Below are positions 16,663 to 25,274 of a DNA stretch of 64,000 bases, piece by piece. The translations under genes and the position numbers were made by a program. The stretch spans positions 2,790,001-2,854,000 of the forward strand of contig NZ_BNEM01000002.1 in NCBI RefSeq assembly GCF_018327705.1. The letters are read 5' to 3'. The notes below the pieces were generated by a model. That model did not search any database. It was not told the origin of the DNA and saw only the letters and a program-made list of their open reading frames with translations. The stretch is from Catellatospora sp. TT07R-123. GTDB taxonomy: Bacteria; Actinomycetota; Actinomycetes; Mycobacteriales; Micromonosporaceae. Position 1 is the stretch's first letter. Every line of letters begins with the position of its first letter.

Positions 16663-16747
16663 ACGGCCGATTCCGACGGCCGCCCGACCCGCCCCCTCCG
16701 GGCGCTCTCCCTGTCACGCACCGCCCCTCAGCTCGGGAGGCCATGCC

Positions 16748-19700
16748 ATGCAACCGTCCTCGCGGACCCCGACCTCCGGCGGCGCCCCCCGCCGCAGGTC
16801 CGGCCCGCTCCACCGCACCCGCCGGCGCCTGTTCGCCGCCGGTACGGTCGCCACCCTCACCGCCGCGCTGCTCGGCTTCGCCATCGCCACCGCCGGCACC
16901 CCCGCCCAGGCGGGCACGGTCGGCGCGGGCAGCTACGCCGACTCGCTGCCCGCCGGGGCCTCGCTGCCGACGGGCTGCGGCGCCATCTCCACCAACCCGC
17001 GTCTGTGGGTCACGGCCAACGCCCCGGCCGGGCCGATCCCCACCAACGACTGGTGGTCCTCGCTCATCTTCAAGCGCACCGAATGCGCCTACAGCGAGCC
17101 GCTGCACGCCCACCCGCTGTCGTACGACACGCTCGCGGGCGGGCTCGGGTTCTCGTACAACACGACTCCGGCGATCAGCGGCACCGCGACCGGGCCGGGT
17201 GAGTTCCACTACCCGTACACGCAGGACATCCTCGTCGGCGTGGCGGGGCTGAACTCGCCGAACACCAAGGTCGACGGGTGGTCGGACTGGACGGTCACGC
17301 CGTACTGGAGTGACGGCACCCGGACCATGAAGGCGACGATCGGCCACGGCCTGCCGTTCTCGTACTTCCAGGTGACCGGCGGCAACGCGCAGATCACGAC
17401 GGTGGCGACGCCGACGGTGTGGTCCAACAGCGGGGCCACGATCGGGTTCACCGTCAACGGCCGCGACTACGTGGCGTACGCGCCGACCGGGGCGACCTGG
17501 TCGGTCAGCGGCACCTCGATCTCGTCGGGCCTGAACGGGCAGGGCTTCTTCTCCGTCGCCGTGCTCCCGGCCGGTGCCGACAAGCCCGCCCTGGCCGCCA
17601 CGTACGGGCAGTACGCCCACAACCACGTCACCGGCACCCGGGTGTCGTACAGCTACAACCCGGCCACGGCGACGCTGAACACGACGTACAGCTTCACCAC
17701 CACGGCCCGGCAGGGCAGCGGCTCGGGCACGGTCACCGCGCTCTACCCGCACCAGTGGAACTACCTGACCGGCGCGACCCCGCTGGCGCAGACGTACACG
17801 TCGGCGCGCGGTCAGATGAAGATCCTCACCGGGGTGAGCAGCTTCACCACCTCGATGAAGTACAACGGCGTGCTGCCGGAGATCCCCGCGGTCGCCGACA
17901 GCAGCGGCGCGGACCTGACCACGCTGACGAACTACCTCAACGCGGTGGCGGCCAACCCGGCCGACTTCCGCGGCGACGACACGTACTGGACCGGCAAGGG
18001 CCTGGGCCGCGCGGCGCGCATCGCCGAGATCGCCGACCAGCTCAACCTGACCTCGGTGCGCGACACCGCGCTGTCGACGATCCGCACGCGGCTCAACGAC
18101 TGGTTCACCGCGTCCGCGGGCAAGACCGCCCGGGTCTTCTACTACAACCCGTCGTGGGGCACCCTGCTCGGCTACCCGGCGTCGTACGGCTCCGACCAGG
18201 AGCTCAACGACCACCACTTCCACTACGGCTACTTCGTGGCCGCGGCGGCGACGCTGGCCAAGTTCGACCCCACCTGGGCCACCAACGCGCAGTACGGCGG
18301 CATGGTGGACCTGCTGGTCCGCGACGCCAACAACTACGACCGCAACGACACCCGGTTCCCGTACCTGCGCGACTTCGACATCTTCGCCGGGCACGACTGG
18401 GCCTCGGGCCACGGCTCGTTCGGCGCGGGCAACAACCAGGAGTCCTCGTCGGAGGGCATGAACTTCGCCAACGCCCTGATCCAGTGGGGCCAGGCCACCG
18501 GCAACACGGCGGTGCGCGACGCGGGCGTGTTCATCTACACCACCCAGGCCGCGGCGATCAGCGAGTACTGGTTCGACGTGCGCAACCAGAACTTCCCTGC
18601 CGCCTTCGCGCACAACGCGGTCGGCATGGTCTGGGGCGACGGCGGCGCCTACGCCACCTGGTTCAGCGGCGAGCCGGAGATGATCCAGGGCATCAACATG
18701 CTGCCCGTCACCGGCGGCCACTTCTACCTGGGCGACAACCCGGCGTACGTGCAGACCAACTACAACGAGCTGGTCACCAACAACGGCGGCGCGCCGACGG
18801 TCTGGCAGGACGTCATCTGGGAGTTCCTGGCCCTGGGCAACGGCCAGACGGCGCTGAACAACTTCAACGCCAACAGCGGGTTCACCAGTGAAGAGGGCGA
18901 GAGCAAGGCCCACACCTACCACTGGATCCGCAACCTGGCCGCGCTGGGCAACGTCGACAACACGGTCACGGCCAGCCACCCGCTGGCGAAGGTGTTCAGC
19001 AAGAACGGCGTACGCACGTACGTCGCGGCCAACACCGGCAGCACCGCGATCACGGTCACCTTCTCCAACGGCACCACGCTGACCGTGCCCGGCTGCAAGA
19101 CGGTCACCTCGGGCGCGTTCACCTGGAGCGGCGGCAACGCCTGCGGCGGAACCAACCCGTCGCAGCCGCCGAACTCGCCCAGCCCGACGCCGTCGACCAG
19201 CCCGTCGCCGTCGCCGAGCCCGAGCCCCAGCCCCTCGCCCAGCACCTCGCCGAACCCGCCCGGCAACTTCGCCGCGATCCGCTACCCGCAGACCGGCGGC
19301 GGCCTGCCCGGCACCACCGGCGCGGCGACCACGGTGACCATCGCGGCCGCCAACGGCAACTGGGACGGCACCCCGCACAGCGCCCAGGTCTTCACCGCGA
19401 CCGGCCTGACCGCGGCCTACTCCGGGGCGGCCACCCAGTACGACCTGTTCCTGGAGGCGGGTACGGGCGTCGGCAGCGGCTCCCAGGCCCGGGTGTCGTA
19501 CGACTTCACCGGTGACGGCAGCTTCGACCGGGTGGAGACGTACAACTACTTCGCCACCGACCCCGTCGCCGGGTACGAGCACTACACCCAGGCGTCCGGG
19601 ATCAAGACCGCCACCGGCACGTTCGCGAACCTGGCCAACGGCACGGTGAAGGTCGAGGTGTGGAACGCCATCGGCAACACGGCGACCACGCTGGGCGTCG

Positions 19701-20134
19701 GCAACCAGTCGAAGGTGACCCTGCCCTACACGGGCACCACCACCTCGACCAACGTCGCGCTGAACAAGCCGGTGACCGCGTCCAGCACCGAGAACGCGAC
19801 CTACCCGGTGTCCAACGTGGTGGACGGCAACACCGCCACCCGCTGGTCCAGCGCGTTCGCCGACCCGCAGTGGGTCAGCGTCGACCTGGGCGGCACGTAC
19901 TCGATCAGCCGGGTGAAGCTGGTGTGGGAGGCGGCCTACGGGTCGGCGTACCAGATCCAGACCTCGCCCGACGGCGCCACCTGGACCACGATCCGGACCG
20001 TGACCGGCGGCGACGGCGGCACCGACGACCTCACCGGCCTGACCGGCAGCGGCCGCTACGTGCGCGTCTACGCCACCACCCGCGCGACCGCGTGGGGTTA
20101 CAGCCTCTTCGAGTTCGAGGTCTACTCGCCGTAG
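16748..20134 (+). CDS. Secreted GH81 endo-beta-1,3-glucanase with two C-terminal accessory domains
   Basis: 1128 residues. A Tat-like signal (RRRLFAAGTVATLTAALLGF) ends near residue 55. The GH81 catalytic module (about 60-800) has ELNDHHFHYGYF near 485 (candidate acid Asp), DFDIFAGHDWASGH near 541, and NNQESSSEGMNF near 561, whose two Glu residues four apart match the GH81 active site. A Pro/Ser linker (about 803-838) leads to a beta-rich domain I cannot name (839-995), then an F5/8-type C (CBM32-like) domain (about 1000-1127, NVVDGNTATRWSS). It should cut beta-1,3-glucan of fungal walls or callose outside the cell. ATG 16748 follows GGGAGG at seven bases; ATG 16743 is out of frame. Confidence 0.93.
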   Translation: MQPSSRTPTSGGAPRRRSGPLHRTRRRLFAAGTVATLTAALLGFAIATAGTPAQAGTVGAGSYADSLPAGASLPTGCGAISTNPRLWVTANAPAGPIPTNDWWSSLIFKRTECAYSEPLHAHPLSYDTLAGGLGFSYNTTPAISGTATGPGEFHYPYTQDILVGVAGLNSPNTKVDGWSDWTVTPYWSDGTRTMKATIGHGLPFSYFQVTGGNAQITTVATPTVWSNSGATIGFTVNGRDYVAYAPTGATWSVSGTSISSGLNGQGFFSVAVLPAGADKPALAATYGQYAHNHVTGTRVSYSYNPATATLNTTYSFTTTARQGSGSGTVTALYPHQWNYLTGATPLAQTYTSARGQMKILTGVSSFTTSMKYNGVLPEIPAVADSSGADLTTLTNYLNAVAANPADFRGDDTYWTGKGLGRAARIAEIADQLNLTSVRDTALSTIRTRLNDWFTASAGKTARVFYYNPSWGTLLGYPASYGSDQELNDHHFHYGYFVAAAATLAKFDPTWATNAQYGGMVDLLVRDANNYDRNDTRFPYLRDFDIFAGHDWASGHGSFGAGNNQESSSEGMNFANALIQWGQATGNTAVRDAGVFIYTTQAAAISEYWFDVRNQNFPAAFAHNAVGMVWGDGGAYATWFSGEPEMIQGINMLPVTGGHFYLGDNPAYVQTNYNELVTNNGGAPTVWQDVIWEFLALGNGQTALNNFNANSGFTSEEGESKAHTYHWIRNLAALGNVDNTVTASHPLAKVFSKNGVRTYVAANTGSTAITVTFSNGTTLTVPGCKTVTSGAFTWSGGNACGGTNPSQPPNSPSPTPSTSPSPSPSPSPSPSPSTSPNPPGNFAAIRYPQTGGGLPGTTGAATTVTIAAANGNWDGTPHSAQVFTATGLTAAYSGAATQYDLFLEAGTGVGSGSQARVSYDFTGDGSFDRVETYNYFATDPVAGYEHYTQASGIKTATGTFANLANGTVKVEVWNAIGNTATTLGVGNQSKVTLPYTGTTTSTNVALNKPVTASSTENATYPVSNVVDGNTATRWSSAFADPQWVSVDLGGTYSISRVKLVWEAAYGSAYQIQTSPDGATWTTIRTVTGGDGGTDDLTGLTGSGRYVRVYATTRATAWGYSLFEFEVYSP

Positions 20135-20152
20135 CCCGTCCCGGCGGTGAAC

Positions 20153-20191
20153 GTGTGGGTGGTGCCGACATCGCGTCGGCACCACCCACAC
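20153..20191 (+). terminator. Terminator hairpin of the GH81 gene
   Basis: Perfect 17-nt arms (20153-20169 and 20175-20191; core GTGGGTGGTGCCGAC) around ATCGC, 18 bp after the stop codon. Confidence 0.85.
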
Positions 20192-20202
20192 GGCGTTCAC
20201 GG

Positions 20203-20291
20203 CCCCGACCTAGCATTGACGCTGGCCTATCCAGAGGACGGATTTCGGAGAATCGTCTCCTAGATAGGCCAGCGTCGATGCTAGGTCGGGG
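20203..20291. repeat. 89-bp hairpin with 29-bp arms between convergent genes
   Basis: Arms 20203-20231 and 20263-20291 match at 28 of 29 positions (a T/C difference that still pairs as G-U in RNA). The 31-nt loop has weak internal symmetry. It lies 11 bp after the previous hairpin and 52 bp before the 3' end of the minus-strand glycosyltransferase gene. No other copy is visible in the window. Confidence 0.88.
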
Positions 20292-20343
20292 CGGCCGGCG
20301 AGGGTGGGCACCGCCGAGGCGTGGGCCGGGTCGCGCCTCGGGG

Positions 20344-21672
20344 TCAGGTGCGGGGGATGCGCAGGACGCTGCCGGAGCCGTCCGGCTCGCGCACCGCCTG
20401 CGGATACCGGCGGCGCAGCATCGGCAGGAACAGGTCCGGCGTGGTCAGCACCGGCAGGTCCGGCCCGGCGATCCGCTCGGCGGCACCCTCGGTGTAGAGC
20501 AGCACCACCTCACGGGCCACCCGCAGGCTCTGCCGCAGGAACCGCGACAGTTCCCGCTGCTCCAGGAACCGCCACAGGTCCACGCTGACCACCGCGTCGA
20601 ACTCGTCGTCGGCGTACGGCGTCCACACCCCCAGCAGGTGCAGGTTGGTCTCGGACGCCTCCCGGCCGTGGTCGAGCGTCGCCGAACCCGGGCCCAGTTC
20701 CACCTCGCCGGTGCCGAACGCCTGGCATAGCACCCGCCGCCCGGCCAGATGGTCCACCCGGGGCCACGCGTCCGGCAGCCACCCCACCCGCTGCTGCTCG
20801 CAGAGCGCCAGCATCCGGCGGTAGTAGCGCAGCTTGCGCGACACCTCGGTCGGGGCGGGCAGGTCGATCAGCTCGGCGGCCAGGTCGCGGTGCCGGTCCC
20901 GGAACAGCTTCAGGTTGACCAGGTAGTCGTCCTGCAGGTTGGTCAGGTCGCGCACGGCGGGCAGGTGGAAGCCGATCGCGGCCGCGTCGTAGCAGAAGCG
21001 CTCGTCGTCGCCGCCGAGGTGGCGGTGGATGCGGTACGCCAGGTCGGTGTCCTCGAAGCCCCAGCGGGTGCCGTACGCCTCGTCGAAGCCGCCCACGTCG
21101 AGCACCACCCGCCGGGGCATGGACACGTTGTTGGTCAGCGCGAACGCCCACGGCGCCCCGGCCAGCCAGGCCCGGGGGCGCTCGTCGCGGCCCGGCACCC
21201 GGAACCGGAAGTCCTCGTGGCGGTCGCTGACGAGCCCCGCGTCGACCGGCTCCCCCGCCGCGGCGGCGGCCAGCACGCCCCAGTCGCCCTCGTACCGCTT
21301 GCCGATGAGCACGGCGGGTTCGGTGCGCTCGGTGTGGAACTCCAGGTGGCGGGCGAGCAGGCTGGGCTCGGCGAGCACGTCGCCGTCGAGGAAGCAGATC
21401 ACCTCCCCGGTGGCCAGCGCGACGGCCCGGTTGCGGGCGGCGGCGCGGCCCTGGTGCGCGGGCAGGGTGTCGAAACGCAGCCGATACGGGTGTACGGCGG
21501 ACAGCAGCGGCTGGTAGGGCGCCGGGTCGGAGCCGTCGTTGACGACCACCACCTCGAACCGGTCCGGGGCGAGGGTCTGCCGGTCGAGCATCCGCAGCAC
21601 CAGCTCCAACGCGTAGGCGTCGCCGTAGGTGGGGATGAGCACGCTCAAGCGACCGGTCGCACTGGCGAGCAT
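20344..21672 (-). CDS. Family 2 glycosyltransferase with a C-terminal methyltransferase-like region
   Basis: 442 residues. Residues 8-260 are a GT-A fold: LSVLIPTYGDAYALE, VVNDGSD, the metal-binding FLDGDV, and GGFDEAYGTRWGFEDTDLAY, which resembles the acceptor-site motif of GT2/GT27-type enzymes. Residues 300-442 are different: WTPYADDEFDAVVSVDLWRF and the following helix resemble the second half of a class I methyltransferase, but no SAM-binding glycine motif is evident. It would transfer a sugar from a nucleotide donor in the cytoplasm; the acceptor is unknown. ATG 21672 was chosen because CGGAG lies six bases upstream; ATG 21687 is possible. Confidence 0.82.
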   Translation of the reverse strand: MLASATGRLSVLIPTYGDAYALELVLRMLDRQTLAPDRFEVVVVNDGSDPAPYQPLLSAVHPYRLRFDTLPAHQGRAAARNRAVALATGEVICFLDGDVLAEPSLLARHLEFHTERTEPAVLIGKRYEGDWGVLAAAAAGEPVDAGLVSDRHEDFRFRVPGRDERPRAWLAGAPWAFALTNNVSMPRRVVLDVGGFDEAYGTRWGFEDTDLAYRIHRHLGGDDERFCYDAAAIGFHLPAVRDLTNLQDDYLVNLKLFRDRHRDLAAELIDLPAPTEVSRKLRYYRRMLALCEQQRVGWLPDAWPRVDHLAGRRVLCQAFGTGEVELGPGSATLDHGREASETNLHLLGVWTPYADDEFDAVVSVDLWRFLEQRELSRFLRQSLRVAREVVLLYTEGAAERIAGPDLPVLTTPDLFLPMLRRRYPQAVREPDGSGSVLRIPRT

Positions 21673-21897
21673 CCGGGCTCCGTTCATTGATCGATGCGGT
21701 GCAGTCGATCCGATCCTGAAGGAGTTGCGAAAACGCTTCAACGGTTTCCCGGCCCGTGGTTTGATATTCGGCTCTGTTCGCAGGTCGGTGCCGGTGTCAG
21801 CTTTCATCGACGGGCGATGATCGCGCTCTCTCGGCGGATCGGGGTTGACGGGTCGTGGCACCCTGCTGGCGTCCGTACCTGAAGATCGGAAGCGACC

Positions 21898-22815
21898 ATG
21901 TCAGCGTTCGTCCTCCTCACCCTCCTCGTCCTGGCCGGCCTCGCCGCGCTGGTCGTCTCCTCGCTGGCCTCACGCGGCCCGTCGACGAGGGCCGCGCAGG
22001 ACGGCTCCCGCTACATCCGCTGGGGCGGGGCCGCCGCCGTGGTGCTCGGCGTGCTGGGCATCTTCGGCACCATGGCGCAGGTCGTGCCCACCCGGACCGT
22101 CGCGGTCGAGACCAGCTTCGGCAAGCCGGTCGGCACCCTGCGCAACGGCTTCCACCTGGTCGCGCCGTGGGCCACGATCGAGCAGTTCGACGCCACCGTG
22201 CAGACGCTCAAACTCTCCGGCGAGCAGGGCGACCACCCGGGCCTGCTGGTGCGGCTGGCCAACGCGGCGACCGCCCGCGTCGACGTCACCGTGCAGTGGC
22301 AGATCGACCCGGCCGCCAACATCGTCGACCTGTACAGCGACTACCGGAACTTCGACAACATCCAGGACAACGTGGTCAAGCGGCAGCTGGCCAGCGCGCT
22401 GAACTCGGTGTTCGAGCAGTACGACCCGCTGCGCGCGCTGACCAAGGCCGGGGCCGAGCAGGCGCCGCTGTCGAAGCTGGCCGGCGACACCAAGACCGAG
22501 CTGAGCGGCGTCATGCCCCCCGGTGTGATCATCCGCAGCGTGACCATCCCGACGATCCGCTTCGACGACAACATCCAGGCGAAGATCAACCAGTACCTGG
22601 CCGCCGTCGCCGAGACGCAGATCGCCGAGCAGCGCCAGAAGACCGCCGAGGCGCAGAAGCGCGCCAACGACCTGCTGGCCGCGGCGAACAACACCACCGG
22701 CGTGCTCTACCAGAACTGCCTGGACATGGTCGAGCGGATGACCAAGGAGGGCCGCCAGCTGCCCGCCGCGTTCACCTGCGGCGCCCCGCCCACCACCGTG
22801 GTGCCGGTCAAGTAG
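21898..22815 (+). CDS. SPFH/band-7 domain membrane protein
   Basis: 305 residues. Two membrane helices lie near the N-terminus (about 3-25 and 42-62). An SPFH domain follows (about 62-240): PTRTVAVETSFGKPVGTLRN and VDVTVQWQIDPAANIVDLYS. The end is an Ala/Gln/Lys coiled-coil stretch (AETQIAEQRQKTAEAQKRAN). SPFH proteins form membrane-bound oligomers like stomatin, prohibitin or HflC; the partner here is unknown. ATG 21898 is preceded by GGAAGCG. It diverges from the GT2 gene. Confidence 0.88.
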   Translation: MSAFVLLTLLVLAGLAALVVSSLASRGPSTRAAQDGSRYIRWGGAAAVVLGVLGIFGTMAQVVPTRTVAVETSFGKPVGTLRNGFHLVAPWATIEQFDATVQTLKLSGEQGDHPGLLVRLANAATARVDVTVQWQIDPAANIVDLYSDYRNFDNIQDNVVKRQLASALNSVFEQYDPLRALTKAGAEQAPLSKLAGDTKTELSGVMPPGVIIRSVTIPTIRFDDNIQAKINQYLAAVAETQIAEQRQKTAEAQKRANDLLAAANNTTGVLYQNCLDMVERMTKEGRQLPAAFTCGAPPTTVVPVK

Positions 22816-22903
22816 CGCAAGTCTGTTGCAGACTCGTGCAAGTTTTTTAACGAAGCTGTGCCAGATTCCGACATGACGGTTCAGTGATGCGGTTAAGTCT
22901 TGC

Positions 22904-22909
22904 TATACC
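22904..22909 (+). promoter_or_regulatory. Likely -10 box of a leaderless transcript
   Basis: TATACC sits six bases before GTG 22916, preceded by TGC like an extended -10 element. Transcription would start at the GTG itself, consistent with the lack of a Shine-Dalgarno. Confidence 0.5.
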
Positions 22910-22915
22910 ACCAGG

Positions 22916-23731
22916 GTGGACATTGCCTTCGCCTTCGACGAGGCGTACGCCGGGCACGCCCGGGTGGCGCTGGAGTCGGTGCTCGACAGCCATGACCGGG
23001 ACGACATCACGTTCTGGCTGCTGACCACCGACACGGTCGCCAAGGAGCAGGAGCAGTCGCTGCGGCGCCAGCTGGCCGGGCGCGGGCGGCTGCACCTGCT
23101 CACCACCGGCGACGCCTTCCGGGCGCTGCCGGTCGCCGAGCACGAGTCGCTGACCTACCTCAGCCCCGGCATGTATCTGCGGCTGCTGCTGCCCGACCTG
23201 GTCGACGGCCCGGGGCGGCTGCTGTACCTGGACGCCGACATCCAGGTCTGCGGCGACCTCGGGCCGCTGTGGCAGCTACCGCTGGGCACGGCACCGCTGG
23301 CCGCGGTGCGCGACGCGTTCACCGACCGGTTCGACATGTGGGGCGGCATCCCCGGCGCGGGGGCCGAGCACCCGGACGACGCGCCGTACTTCAACTCCGG
23401 CGTGCTCCTGATCAACATGGACCGCTGGCGCGAGCTGCGCGTGACCGAACGCTGCCTGGCGTACCTGGCCGAGCACGGCGGCAGCCTGCGCTTCCCCGAC
23501 CAGGACGCCCTGAACCTGGTCGCCTTCGCCCAATGGCTGCGCCTGCCGCCCCGCTGGAACCACATGTGCAGCTACCTCCTCGAACCCATGACCCCCCAGC
23601 AGCGCGCCGCCGAAGACGTCCGCGTCATGCACTTCGCCGGCCCCCGCAAACCCTGGACCCCCGGCTTCCGCCCCGGCTTCCGCCAATCCCGCCACCAAAC
23701 CCTCACCACCCGCGTCACCACCTACCACTAA
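22916..23731 (+). CDS. Family 8 glycosyltransferase
   Basis: 271 residues of the GT8 family (LgtC/glycogenin type). MDIAFAFDEAYAGHARVALE starts the nucleotide-binding fold. LYLDADIQVCGDL near residue 100 carries the Asp-x-Asp metal site. YFNSGVLLINMDRWR near 160 and FPDQDALN near 198 are typical of the family, and MHFAGPRKPW near 240 supplies the C-terminal His. It transfers a hexose from a nucleotide sugar, retaining the anomeric configuration; the acceptor is unknown. The gene is convergent with the next one, with a family C repeat between them. Confidence 0.9.
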   Translation: MDIAFAFDEAYAGHARVALESVLDSHDRDDITFWLLTTDTVAKEQEQSLRRQLAGRGRLHLLTTGDAFRALPVAEHESLTYLSPGMYLRLLLPDLVDGPGRLLYLDADIQVCGDLGPLWQLPLGTAPLAAVRDAFTDRFDMWGGIPGAGAEHPDDAPYFNSGVLLINMDRWRELRVTERCLAYLAEHGGSLRFPDQDALNLVAFAQWLRLPPRWNHMCSYLLEPMTPQQRAAEDVRVMHFAGPRKPWTPGFRPGFRQSRHQTLTTRVTTYH

Positions 23732-23763
23732 CCCCCCACCGGCCCCCCACCGACCCTCTCCGC

Positions 23764-23824
23764 GTTGATCATGAACTTATGGCACGGCTCGACGGCGCGT
23801 CGCGGGCACGGCTTCCTGATCAAC
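23764..23824 (+). repeat. Family C element, copy 3
   Basis: 61 bp bounded by GTTGATCA and TGATCAAC, sharing ATCATGAACTTATGGC with copies 1, 2 and 4 but with a diverged middle. It lies between the convergent ends of the GT8 gene and the Gap-like gene. Confidence 0.8.
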
Positions 23825-23850
23825 ACGAGGCCGGGCGGCGCGCAGGCGGG

Positions 23851-24543
23851 TCACAGGAAGTCGCGGAGGGCGTGGCTGATGAGGATGGCGCCGAAGACGA
23901 GCAGGAGGGCCGCCATCACCAGCAGGTGGTGGCGGGACAGCCAGGTGCGGCAGTGGCCCAGCATGCGCGCCGCCCGGTCGCCGCCGGCCAGGTAGCCGAG
24001 CACGACGACCAGCACCGGCACGCACGCCACGGCGGTGAAGACCGTCAGCGCCAGCACCGCGCCCAGCCAGGTGACACCGTGTCCGGCCAGTTGGCGGCCC
24101 GCACCGGCGCACAGGGCCAGGTTCTTGGGGTCCAGGCCGTACATGACCAGGGCGAGCAGGGCCGCCTTGACCGGGGACCAGCGGTCCACGCCCGACATCC
24201 AGCGCGGCATCAGGTGCTCGCGCCCGGTGCGGGAGTGGTGCCGGTGGCGCATCCAGTGGTGTACCGCCGCGGCGACCAGCAGCAGGCCGAGGGCCAGGCG
24301 CACCCAGCGGGTCCAGCCCGCCGACTCCCAGCCGGGCGCGACCGTGCCGCCCCCGGCCAGCAGGAACGTTCCCGTGCCGACGACGGCGACCCCGAGCAGC
24401 GAGCCGGCCAGGAAGGCCGGGCCCCCGACGCGGGCCCGGCTGGAGAACAGCACCAGGATCACGGCGATGACGGGCAGCGGGCTGACCGCGATACCCACCG
24501 CGTACGGCAGCATCGCGCCGATCGCGTCGCCCGTCGCGCTCAC
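23851..24543 (-). CDS. Gap-like integral membrane exporter
   Basis: 230 residues with about six membrane helices. The start GAMLPYAVGIAVSPLPVIAV and the later YGLDPKNLALCAGAG match the GAP/Sap family, named for mycobacterial proteins needed to place glycopeptidolipid or sulfolipid at the cell surface. It belongs to the LysE-like transporter fold, so a small-solute exporter role is equally possible. GTG 24543 is the start; no stronger signal is seen. It lies 48 bp downstream of the next minus-strand gene. Confidence 0.8.
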   Translation of the reverse strand: MSATGDAIGAMLPYAVGIAVSPLPVIAVILVLFSSRARVGGPAFLAGSLLGVAVVGTGTFLLAGGGTVAPGWESAGWTRWVRLALGLLLVAAAVHHWMRHRHHSRTGREHLMPRWMSGVDRWSPVKAALLALVMYGLDPKNLALCAGAGRQLAGHGVTWLGAVLALTVFTAVACVPVLVVVLGYLAGGDRAARMLGHCRTWLSRHHLLVMAALLLVFGAILISHALRDFL

Positions 24544-24591
24544 ACCGTCCAGTCTGACCTGGTCAAAGACCAGATCGGGCCTGGTTGCCGA

Positions 24592-25197
24592 TCAGCGGCC
24601 GGGTTCGCGCAGCAACTGGCGCGCCTGCTCCTCGAAGGACGCCTGCGGCACCGCGGGCACGGCCGCCGCCTGCGCCTGCGCCTGGGCCTGGGCCTGGCGG
24701 TAGGCGGCGTCGACCTGCGCGGCGAACTCGGCGGCCGGCCTGGCGACGGTCACCCACTGCCCGTCCTGGGTCACCGCGCCCTGGGCGATGACCGCGAGCC
24801 GGGTACGGGTGAGGCCGAAATACCCGATGACCGCCACGAGCAGGCCCAGGGAGAACAGCAGGATCCCCGGATCGCCGACGTGGCGGGCGAACCCGGCTGC
24901 CATGATCCCGACTCCGGCAGCGGTGGCCGAGCCGAACACCGCCCGTGCGTTGCGGCGCAGCGCTCGGCAGCGGTCGCAGTAGTGCCACACCGGCGCCTCG
25001 ACCCGTTTGCGGGTGGCGGCCCGGACGATGAAGAAGAGGAACAGGCCGAGCGGGATCGTGGCGTACGTCCAGCCGGGCGGCGACGACTCGAACCCCGTGT
25101 GGGCCCGCAGCGTGGCGGGCAGGCCGTGCCGGCTGCACACCGTCGGGATGCCGTGCCCGGCGCGTACCCAGGCCACCGGAAGCCGTGTGTGCAGCAT
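24592..25197 (-). CDS. Membrane protein of unknown function
   Basis: 201 residues. Helices lie at about 43-60 (YATIPLGLFLFFIVRA) and in two segments between about 90 and 125. A CDRC motif (HYCDRCRALRR) stands between the first and second helices and could bind metal. The C-terminus has an Ala/Gln run (about residues 167-175) and is otherwise cytoplasmic-looking. ATG 25197 follows GGAGG. Position upstream of the Gap-like gene on the same strand suggests co-transcription. No family recognised. Confidence 0.7.
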   Translation of the reverse strand: MLHTRLPVAWVRAGHGIPTVCSRHGLPATLRAHTGFESSPPGWTYATIPLGLFLFFIVRAATRKRVEAPVWHYCDRCRALRRNARAVFGSATAAGVGIMAAGFARHVGDPGILLFSLGLLVAVIGYFGLTRTRLAVIAQGAVTQDGQWVTVARPAAEFAAQVDAAYRQAQAQAQAQAAAVPAVPQASFEEQARQLLREPGR

Positions 25198-25274
25198 CGC
25201 CCCTCCACCGTCGCGCGTAGGGCGAGATGATCTCACGCGGGGCGTCCGCGCGATGCCCCGCGCGAAGGGCCCGG

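Larger units (their letters stand above)
15815..16747. other. Intergenic region of 933 bp carrying a composite repeat island and the GH81 promoter
   Basis: After a C/CCG-rich run (about 15813-15862) come two inverted family C elements (15870-15928 and 16447-16505). They enclose a family A palindrome and a 46-48-bp tandem array. Two LacI-type palindromes and a promoter for the GH81 gene follow (16532-16662). Open frames across the array shift phase between units and are not genes. Confidence 0.8.

Noticed and set aside
16661-20200. A 1179-codon open frame on the minus strand opposite the GH81 gene
   Set aside because: It is a GC-driven shadow: Arg/Gly/Val-rich, without domains, and the plus-strand GH81 protein is clearly real.
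21715-21760. A LacI- or cre-like site in the GT2/SPFH divergent gap
   Set aside because: The sequence around GAAAACGCTTC has a central CG but its two halves do not match well enough to call an operator.
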